DNA of 5,498 bases from Fidelibacterota bacterium UBA7300. GTDB taxonomy: Bacteria; Fidelibacterota; Marinisomatia; Marinisomatales; UBA2128. A program made the translations under genes and the position numbers. The notes under the pieces are model-generated. The model was not told the origin of the DNA. It was given only the letters and a program-made list of their open reading frames with translations, and did not search any database. This document shows positions 1 to 5,498 of the stretch, piece by piece. How positions within the stretch are numbered: the first letter of the stretch is position 1; each line of letters begins with the position of its first letter. The DNA is taken from NCBI GenBank assembly GCA_002471865.1, contig DKQU01000043.1, positions 1-5,498 on the forward strand. The letters run 5' to 3'.

Positions 1-678
1 GGTAAACTTCACCGGGTATCCAAAAGTGAACCTCCCAGACCGGAAGTACATAGAATGGCAAAAGCTGATGCCGGAGCACCATCTTTCGAAGCCGCTGAAT
101 TAGGCGACTATGAAGTGTATGGACTTAACCAGTCCATTTCCCTCCCAAAAAATGAGTCAGTTACAGTTGACTTTCGACCGGAGAAGGACATTAAGTTTGA
201 AAGGACATATCTTTTCGAGAATCGCGAGCGGGGTTCTGCTGAGGAACCGTTGATAGTAGAATTATCTTTTCCAAATGAAACCGGCGGGACGATACCTGCC
301 GGTCTATTTCAGATTTACCAAACCGGCAGTGACGGTTCACTCGAGTTCATCGGAGAGGACAAACTCAACCAAATCCCTAATGGAGAAGAAGCAGAGATAA
401 TCGCCGGTCGTGCCAACAAGGTTCGTGGTGAGAGAAAAGTCATCAATTACGAACGTCTCACCAAGAGTGAAGAAGCGGTCATTAAAATCGTGATTACCAA
501 TGATAGAGAGGATATTGTATCTGTCAAAGTAACTGAACACATTTACGGAGAATGGGTCATTCGGGAACCGACTCACACGTATCACAAAGTGGATGCTCAG
601 ACAATAGTATTTGAACTCAAGGTTCAGCCTGGTAATGAAGAGACCATATCCTATACTTATAAAAAGAACTGGAAGTAA
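1..678 (+). CDS. DUF4139 domain-containing protein, C-terminal part (5' end outside window)
   Basis: The reading frame is open from base 1 to the TAA at 676-678 (225 residues visible), so the ATG at 55 is probably internal and the true start lies upstream. The fragment matches the C-terminal half of the DUF4139 family from memory. It has GDYEVYGL opening a beta-rich segment (visible residues 35-42), an IPAGLFQIY strand near 98-106 (family: LPAG-V-VY), FIGED at 116-120, a GEE-E--AG-A turn near 128-138, an EHIYGEWVI segment near 179-187, and an alternating hydrophobic end closing in YTYKKNW. Family members are usually 450-600 residues, often with an N-terminal DUF4140 domain and a signal peptide, and are presumed envelope proteins of unknown biochemical role. 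The signal peptide cannot be seen here. No membrane segment or catalytic motif is visible in this part. The family call is fairly sure; function is unknown. Confidence 0.85.
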   Translation, partial: GKLHRVSKSEPPRPEVHRMAKADAGAPSFEAAELGDYEVYGLNQSISLPKNESVTVDFRPEKDIKFERTYLFENRERGSAEEPLIVELSFPNETGGTIPAGLFQIYQTGSDGSLEFIGEDKLNQIPNGEEAEIIAGRANKVRGERKVINYERLTKSEEAVIKIVITNDREDIVSVKVTEHIYGEWVIREPTHTYHKVDAQTIVFELKVQPGNEETISYTYKKNWK

Positions 679-689
679 TCAGTACTTCC
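671..689 (+). repeat. perfect 7-bp inverted repeat spanning the DUF4139 stop codon
   Basis: GGAAGTA (671-677) and TACTTCC (683-689) are perfect reverse complements separated by a 5-base loop, ATCAG. The stop codon TAA (676-678) lies in the left arm and the first loop base. No U-tract follows, so it is not a standard intrinsic terminator. The right arm shares TTCC (686-689) with the next inverted repeat, so the two hairpins compete. Formation in RNA is inferred, not shown. Confidence 0.5.
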
Positions 690-714
690 CGATCAATCGT
701 CTGATTATCGGGAA
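686..714 (+). repeat. perfect 8-bp inverted repeat in the DUF4139-recG gap
   Basis: TTCCCGAT (686-693) and ATCGGGAA (707-714) are perfect reverse complements with a 13-base loop between them. The stem has four GC and four AT pairs. The following bases (TGCGCTTAACG) are not a U-tract, and the nearest T-rich stretch starts about 13 bases later, so a Rho-independent terminator is only a weak possibility. The repeat could instead be an mRNA 3'-end stabiliser, part of the recG leader, or a palindromic protein site. It overlaps the preceding hairpin by four bases. Confidence 0.5.
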
Positions 715-738
715 TGCGCTTAACGTGTTTAATCTCTC

Positions 739-2835
739 TTGACTAACTCCTCAGAATCCTCTCTTACTACGTCTGTACAATTTGTAAAGGGCGTAGGTCC
801 CCAAAAAGCAGAAGTGTTGGCTGAAGTTGGAGTCGAGACAGTTAGGGATTTACTCTACTATTTTCCCCGGCGGCACCTTGACCGGACTTCCATCACTTCT
901 ATTCGCGACCTTCAGAAAGACAGTACGGCGACAGTGGTGGCGAAAGTGGAAGCAGCTGGAGTGCGAAAAGCCCGTAAACGGAAATATTTCCAACTTATCG
1001 TAAGTGATGGAACCGGCATGCTTAACTGTATATGGTTCAACGGTATCCAGTATGTTCAGAAGGCTTTCACCGTTGGAGATCAAGTCGCTTTTCACGGGAA
1101 GGTGGAATTTTATAACGGTTATCAACTTGTTCATCCTGAATACGATAAATTAGGTGAAGATGAACGTGAGCCCCTAAATACTGGTGCGGTAATTCCGCTC
1201 TATCCGTCCGGGCAAAAGCTGAAGTCCGTAGGACTTGACAGCCGTGGTTTTCGCCGTATCATAAAGGGAGCATTAAAGCAGTTTGGCAGCGAAAGTGACG
1301 ATTTTCTTCCTGATGACCTAAGAAAAAGTCTCAAATATCTCCCTCTGGGCGAATCCATTGAAATCATTCATTTTGCTGCAGATCTTGAGCAGTTATCCGA
1401 GGCTAGATGCCGCTTAAAGTTTGATGAACATTTCTTTCTCCAACTTCTTATGGCTCTGCGAAAAGTGGGGATTACTGAAGCCAAGGGTCGTTCACTTTCG
1501 AAAACAGGTCCGTACATAAAATTAATTTATGATTCTCTGGATTTTGAACTGACAGGTGCTCAGAAAAGGGTGCTGAAGCAGATTAAAGAGGATATGGCAT
1601 CTTCGAATGTCATGAATAGATTGCTGCAGGGTGATGTAGGATCAGGTAAAACTATAGTTTCAATTCTCGCTGTTGCTATCGCAGTGGGGAACGGAGTTCA
1701 GGCAGCAATCATGGCGCCGACAGAAATTCTCGCTCATCAGCATTATAATGTTTTTCGTAAATATCTCGATCATGCACAAATCACAACAGCCATACTGGTC
1801 GGGAATCAACCCGCTAAAGAGAGAAGAAAAATTCTGGAAGGAGTGAAGAACAGAAACATTCAAGTTGTTGTGGGAACGCATGCGCTGATCCAGGAGGATG
1901 TAGAGTTCGCGGATCTTGGACTGGCAATCGTTGATGAACAGCACAGGTTCGGCGTCGTCCAGAGAGGCGCTCTTGCGCAGAAAGGGATGAATCCGGATAT
2001 GCTGGTGATGACTGCCACACCAATCCCTAGAACGCTTGCCATTACTTACCATGGTGATTTGGACTTATCCGTAATTGATGAAATGCCAAAGAATAGAATT
2101 CCAGTGACTACAAAAGTAGTAACAGAAGATAAAATCACGAAAGTCTATCAGTTTATTCGTGATCAGGTAGCGAAAGGTAATCAATGTATGATTGTCTATC
2201 CGCTCATTGAAGAATCAGAGAAACTCGATCTGAAGGCGGTGAAAGAAGGGTACGATATTCTGTCCAAGAAGGTATTTCCGAAATTGAAACTCGAACTTAT
2301 TCACGGTCGGATGAAAAAAGATGAAAAGGATGCCGTCATGGATGCGTTCGGCAGGAACGAGATTCAAATTCTTGTGTCAACCACTGTGATAGAAGTCGGC
2401 ATTGACGTACCAAATGCTACCGTGATGCTTATTGAAAATGCCGAGAGGTTTGGATTGACCCAGCTTCATCAACTTCGTGGGCGTATTGGCAGAGGGACAG
2501 AAAAAGGGTACTGTATCTTGATTCAACGCGGAATGACAACTACTGCTCGTCGGAGACTTGACATTATTGCCAGCACAACGAACGGATTTGATATTTCTGA
2601 TGAAGACCTTAAATTGCGCGGCCCTGGAGAGTTCTATGGTACCCGCCAGCATGGTTTCATGAAATGGAAAATTGCTGATCTGATAAACGACGGAGATATT
2701 ATAACGGAAGCCCGGAAGTCTGCATTTGAGTTAGTTGATCACGATCCACAGTTAAAGAAACAGGAACATGCAGGAATCAGAAGTCGTTTTCTGCATGATT
2801 ATCAACAAATGCTTGAGTACGTTAACATTTCTTAG
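739..2835 (+). CDS. recG: ATP-dependent DNA helicase RecG
   Basis: RecG is a superfamily 2 double-stranded DNA translocase that unwinds branched DNA and reverses stalled forks, acting in recombination and repair. The 698 residues fit the family length (about 680-700). In order: a helix-hairpin-helix-like start with VKGVGP and DLLYYFPRRHLDR; an OB-fold wedge domain at roughly 55-150; the helicase core with Walker A GDVGSGKT (298-305, Lys304), the Walker B box DEQH (399-402), motif III TAT (425-427), motif V TTVIEVGIDVP (548-558) and motif VI QLHQLRGRIGR (575-585); then the RecG-specific TRG motif RGPGEFYGTRQHG (627-639), which couples ATP hydrolysis to DNA movement. All key residues are present, so it should be active. 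The TTG start is chosen because an in-frame TAA stands at 730-732, no ATG precedes the conserved GVGP, and later starts would remove it. No Shine-Dalgarno is visible. It heads a tight three-gene run. Confidence 0.97.
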   Translation: MTNSSESSLTTSVQFVKGVGPQKAEVLAEVGVETVRDLLYYFPRRHLDRTSITSIRDLQKDSTATVVAKVEAAGVRKARKRKYFQLIVSDGTGMLNCIWFNGIQYVQKAFTVGDQVAFHGKVEFYNGYQLVHPEYDKLGEDEREPLNTGAVIPLYPSGQKLKSVGLDSRGFRRIIKGALKQFGSESDDFLPDDLRKSLKYLPLGESIEIIHFAADLEQLSEARCRLKFDEHFFLQLLMALRKVGITEAKGRSLSKTGPYIKLIYDSLDFELTGAQKRVLKQIKEDMASSNVMNRLLQGDVGSGKTIVSILAVAIAVGNGVQAAIMAPTEILAHQHYNVFRKYLDHAQITTAILVGNQPAKERRKILEGVKNRNIQVVVGTHALIQEDVEFADLGLAIVDEQHRFGVVQRGALAQKGMNPDMLVMTATPIPRTLAITYHGDLDLSVIDEMPKNRIPVTTKVVTEDKITKVYQFIRDQVAKGNQCMIVYPLIEESEKLDLKAVKEGYDILSKKVFPKLKLELIHGRMKKDEKDAVMDAFGRNEIQILVSTTVIEVGIDVPNATVMLIENAERFGLTQLHQLRGRIGRGTEKGYCILIQRGMTTTARRRLDIIASTTNGFDISDEDLKLRGPGEFYGTRQHGFMKWKIADLINDGDIITEARKSAFELVDHDPQLKKQEHAGIRSRFLHDYQQMLEYVNIS

Positions 2836-2838
2836 GAG
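2834..2838 (+). promoter_or_regulatory. ribosome binding site of the DUF1844 gene, overlapping the recG stop
   Basis: AGGAG lies six bases before the ATG at 2845. Its first two bases are the last two of the recG TAG stop (2833-2835), so a ribosome ending recG sits on the next gene's start site. This favours coupled translation and supports the ATG at 2845 as the start. Confidence 0.8.
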
Positions 2839-2844
2839 ATAATA

Positions 2845-3219
2845 ATGACTAATGATACGTTAAATAAAGATGAACAGCTGTTAGCAGGATTAGTATCCTC
2901 TTTTGCCAGCAGTGCCTGGATAGCGATGGGGAAAATAAAAAATCCCATGTCCGACAGAATTGAGCGCAATCTTGGACAGGCTTCTTATGCCATTGATATG
3001 CTGGATATGATTCAGCGTCGAATGAGTGAAAAATTAAATGAAGCTGAAAAGACTTTCCTCCAGTCCACTTTAGGTGATCTAAAACTCAACTTTGTTGAAG
3101 AGCAGAAGAAGCCGGATCCCGAACCTGAGGAAGAATCTTCTGAAGAAGCAGAAAATGAGCCTGAAGAATCTGATGAGCCAGTCGATAATTCAAGCGAAGA
3201 GGAGACTCAGGAGAAGTAA
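2845..3219 (+). CDS. DUF1844 domain-containing protein with acidic C-terminal tail
   Basis: A small protein of 124 residues. Residues about 10-86 fit the DUF1844 pattern as I recall it: a helix LLAGLVSSFASSAWIAMG, a short KIKNP turn (30-34), a helix with NLGQASYAIDMLDMIQRR (42-59), then LNEAEKTFLQSTLGDLKLNFVE (64-85), the counterpart of the family's LT-EE--LL---L-DLR--YV ending. The function of the family is unknown. The region 11-28 is hydrophobic but small-residue rich, and I do not call it a membrane segment. Residues 90-124 are a low-complexity tail with 15 Glu and 3 Asp among 35 residues and a single Lys, probably disordered. The start is supported by AGGAG six bases upstream. The gene lies nine bases after recG, and its stop overlaps the next start (TAATG). 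The family call is good; any link to RecG or the membrane protein is only positional. Confidence 0.83.
   Translation: MTNDTLNKDEQLLAGLVSSFASSAWIAMGKIKNPMSDRIERNLGQASYAIDMLDMIQRRMSEKLNEAEKTFLQSTLGDLKLNFVEEQKKPDPEPEEESSEEAENEPEESDEPVDNSSEEETQEK
3209..3213 (+). promoter_or_regulatory. ribosome binding site of the DUF2723 gene, inside the DUF1844 coding end
   Basis: AGGAG lies five bases before the ATG at 3219, within the last codons of the DUF1844 gene. With the TAATG stop-start overlap (3217-3221) it indicates translational coupling, and it fixes the start of the membrane protein. Confidence 0.75.
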
Positions 3220-5498
3220 TGTCACCTGAGCGTCTTAACCGTCTTCTGGCGGGATTTGTATTTCTTGCCAGCTTTCTGGTTTACTTTTCCACAATGGCTC
3301 CCACCGTTTCGTTTTGGGATTGCGGAGAGTTCATTGCTACGTCGTACAGATTGGGAGTTCCTCATCCTCCCGGTGCTCCGCTCTTCTTGATTCTGGGGCG
3401 ATTCTTCTCTTTCTTGCCAATTCCCGGCGATATCGCTTACAGAATGAACATGATTTCGGTTATTACCAGTGCCTTGGCGATCATGCTCCTCTATCTGATT
3501 ATTGTACAGTTTGTCCGGCATTGGCGAGGTCATATCAAGAGCGTGGAAGATAAAATTATCGCATTCGGAGGAGGAGTAATCGGTGCGCTTGTTTTCGCTT
3601 TTACTGATAGCCACTGGTTTAATGCCGTGGAGGCGGAAGTCTATGCCGTTAGTACACTCTCCACAGCACTTGTAGTTTGGTTGGTACTTCATTGGGCAGA
3701 GCGAGCTGATGAGGCGGGAAGCGAGCGATATATTTTGATTATTGCGTACGTGTTAGGGCTCTCTACCGGTGTTCATTTGCTGAATTTGCTCGCAATCCCA
3801 TTCATGGCAATGATCATCTATTTCCGTAAACGGAATTTTAGTTGGCTCTCTTTTATTTCTATTATGGGTATTGTTCTCGCCATATTTCTCATCATTTATC
3901 TCGGAGTCATTAAAGGCCTGCCTAAAATAGCCGTTACATTTTCCAAGATTATGGGAACGAATGAAGCCAATATTGTAATTGGTTCAGTATTGCTTTTTGG
4001 AATAATAATTTTGGTTGGAATATTTGCTTATGCCGGAGGAATTAGTTCATCTCGGAAAAATATTATTCGACTGGGGGCTGCCTCGCTCCTTTTGATTGTC
4101 ATCGGTTATTCATCTTATGAGATAATTTTTATCAGGTCATCTCAGAATCCTACCATTGATGAAAATGATCCCGAGACTGTTCAGGCAGCCATAAGCTATT
4201 TGGAGCGGGAGCAATACGGAAATACAGATCTGTTCAAGGGTGCAACTTTCAATAATCTTTCGGGAAGAATTGATGATAATAAACTGTTCCCGCGAAGAGG
4301 TTCCCGACAAGGCAGTCATATAAAAAACTACCAGAATTATTCCTCTGATTCCGATTACTTTTGGCGATATCAGGTCAACAAGATGTACTGGCGGTATTTC
4401 CTATGGCAGTTCGCTGGACGAGGACCGTCCACCGAAAGCGGAGTGAGCACGTTTGAAGCCAAGCCGAATGAGGACGGCGTGGATTGGTTCCAGTTTGGAA
4501 TTCCCCTCGCTTTTTTATTGGGCGTGGTAGGAATGGTGTACCATTTCAATCGTGATCAGTATCAAGCCCTATCTGTTTTGGCACTGTTTATTCTGACAGG
4601 CATAGCAATTGTTTTCTACTTGAACCAACCTGACCCACAGCCACGGGAACGAGACTATTCCTATGTAGGGAGCTTTTTTGCTTTTGCCATCTGGGTCGGT
4701 ATTGGAGCTTCTGCCATCTTCGAACGAATACTTACTATATTTCGTGAGAAGTCCTTCCGTATCCATGCTGCTTTGGGAACTGGTGTGGCTCTGCTTATCG
4801 TGGTGCCAGGAGTAATGCTTTTCGCCAATTATCACACTCATGATCGCACAGGAAACTACCTTCCGTGGGATTACTCTTACAATATTCTTCAGACGTGCGA
4901 ACCTAACGGCATCATCTTTACTAACGGTGATAACGATACCTTCCCATTATGGTATCTGCAGGAGGTAGAAGGAATCCGGACAGATGTTACTGTGGCAAAT
5001 CTAAGTCTCCTTAACACACCGTGGTATATCCGACAGTTGCGGGATTCTCGTCCGGAAGGTGAACGGTTTATTAATCTGACGGATGAACAAATTATTGCTG
5101 ATGAAAAACTTCACAGGCCGGAAGTTCCAATGAAGATCAGCGATTTGATGGAGAAACAGTATTATGTCTCCGGCAAAATTGAATTAAAGGGTGACGGTAA
5201 GCGAAATATTGAGGAAAACTTTACACTTGTGTTTGAAGAATTCCCAGTAGACGATAAATCTGATGAAATATCAAACGAACTTCAAAAATTTGGTCTAAAG
5301 GTTATCAATAATAATCGTCTGAAAGATGGGAAAGAAAGATTCAGAAGATCAGATGTTATCGGAATAGAATATGATGTACTTGAATACAACATTGTACCTT
5401 ACGAATCAGGAAAAAACCTAAGAGATGTGCCGGTTTATTTAGGTGCGCTTCCGTGGCAGGATACGAAAATTGACATCCCTGTGGGAACTGGTAACCAA
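3219..5498 (+). CDS. DUF2723 / TMEM260-like multi-pass membrane protein, probable GT-C glycosyltransferase (3' end outside window)
   Basis: The frame is open from the ATG at 3219 to the last base (760 codons, no stop), so the C-terminus is missing; relatives I recall are about 1000 residues. About 12 hydrophobic segments are visible, near residues 9-25, 77-99, 113-129, 142-159, 171-192, 193-202, 210-231, 252-272, 285-304, 426-441, 450-468, 482-500 and 517-536; one or two may be half-spans. Family motifs: WDCGEF (33-38) in the first loop, HPPGAPL (49-55), VEAEVY (137-142), GLSTGVHLLNLL (180-191), IRSSQNPTIDEN (305-316), YLEREQYG (327-334), RYFLWQFAGR (392-401), PRERDY (475-480) and NGDNDTFPLWY (569-579). 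An acidic residue in the first loop (Asp34 or Glu37) is the likely catalytic position in a GT-C fold. Human TMEM260 is a protein O-mannosyltransferase; by analogy this may move sugars from a lipid carrier to exported proteins, but the bacterial substrate is unknown. The family call is strong; the activity is inferred. Confidence 0.92.
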   Translation, partial: MSPERLNRLLAGFVFLASFLVYFSTMAPTVSFWDCGEFIATSYRLGVPHPPGAPLFLILGRFFSFLPIPGDIAYRMNMISVITSALAIMLLYLIIVQFVRHWRGHIKSVEDKIIAFGGGVIGALVFAFTDSHWFNAVEAEVYAVSTLSTALVVWLVLHWAERADEAGSERYILIIAYVLGLSTGVHLLNLLAIPFMAMIIYFRKRNFSWLSFISIMGIVLAIFLIIYLGVIKGLPKIAVTFSKIMGTNEANIVIGSVLLFGIIILVGIFAYAGGISSSRKNIIRLGAASLLLIVIGYSSYEIIFIRSSQNPTIDENDPETVQAAISYLEREQYGNTDLFKGATFNNLSGRIDDNKLFPRRGSRQGSHIKNYQNYSSDSDYFWRYQVNKMYWRYFLWQFAGRGPSTESGVSTFEAKPNEDGVDWFQFGIPLAFLLGVVGMVYHFNRDQYQALSVLALFILTGIAIVFYLNQPDPQPRERDYSYVGSFFAFAIWVGIGASAIFERILTIFREKSFRIHAALGTGVALLIVVPGVMLFANYHTHDRTGNYLPWDYSYNILQTCEPNGIIFTNGDNDTFPLWYLQEVEGIRTDVTVANLSLLNTPWYIRQLRDSRPEGERFINLTDEQIIADEKLHRPEVPMKISDLMEKQYYVSGKIELKGDGKRNIEENFTLVFEEFPVDDKSDEISNELQKFGLKVINNNRLKDGKERFRRSDVIGIEYDVLEYNIVPYESGKNLRDVPVYLGALPWQDTKIDIPVGTGNQ

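Noticed and set aside
1..50. Similarity between 4-47 and 5106-5125 (AAACTTCAC and CCGGAAGT in both)
   Set aside because: The shared words are 8-9 bases, with different spacing, inside two unrelated coding regions. This is best explained by chance and shared codon use, not by a duplicated repeat.
55..57. ATG at 55 as the start of the DUF4139 gene
   Set aside because: The frame is open back to base 1, the upstream residues (GKLHRV and on) read as family-like sequence, and no ribosome site precedes the ATG. A 207-residue product would lack the first half of the family.
686..738. An intrinsic terminator after the DUF4139 gene
   Set aside because: The 8-bp stem is followed by TGCGCTTAACG rather than a run of T. 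The loop is 13 bases and the stem is only half GC. It is reported only as an inverted repeat.
739..770. TTGACT at 739-744 followed by TACTAC-like bases, read as a sigma-70 promoter
   Set aside because: The hexamer is the recG start codon and second codon, and the downstream -10 match is poor. A promoter here would start transcripts inside recG.
1660..2052. Overlapping minus-strand open frames opposite the recG helicase core
   Set aside because: They are shadows of recG, which encodes Walker A, DEQH and TAT motifs in this region. The minus-strand products are Cys/His/Ser-rich, as expected for antisense readings.
3222..3692. A 156-codon open frame on the minus strand, and a 79-codon plus-strand frame at 3314-3553
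   Set aside because: Both lie wholly inside the DUF2723 gene, whose frame has unmistakable family motifs over the same bases. Their translations are low in hydrophobic order and resemble no family I know.

Overview
The window is an ordinary bacterial chromosomal segment. All genes lie on the plus strand and coding density is about 98 percent. In order it holds the 3' end of a DUF4139-domain protein gene, a complete recG, a small complete DUF1844-domain gene, and the 5' 760 codons of a large DUF2723 (TMEM260-like) multi-pass membrane protein gene that runs off the right edge. There are no RNA genes, mobile elements, CRISPR arrays or phage genes, and no stretch of 300 bases lacks a gene.

The base composition is moderate, slightly AT-rich. 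The DUF2723 protein carries motifs I associate with Bacteroidota and relatives (WDCGEF, HPPGAPL, IRSxxNPxIDEN, PRERDY, NGDNDTFPLWYLQEVEG). Together with the DUF1844 neighbour this suggests the FCB superphylum. A Neomarinimicrobiota-type or similar uncultured lineage is possible, but no marker here fixes the phylum.

Layout: a 60-base gap separates the DUF4139 gene from recG. It contains two inverted repeats that share four bases and so cannot both form fully. recG begins with TTG and has no visible Shine-Dalgarno sequence. The next two genes are tightly packed. Nine bases separate recG from the DUF1844 gene, whose AGGAG ribosome site overlaps the recG stop codon. The DUF1844 stop and the DUF2723 start overlap by one base (TAATG). 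recG, DUF1844 and DUF2723 therefore look like one transcription unit with translational coupling. The DUF4139 gene may be read into the same transcript or may end at the hairpin region.

Functionally the genes are mixed: DNA repair and fork reversal (RecG), a small acidic-tailed protein of unknown role (DUF1844), and a probable GT-C-type membrane glycosyltransferase (DUF2723). I see no convincing new biological system. The points most worth checking are the overlapping hairpins, the unusual recG start, and the substrate of the DUF2723 protein.
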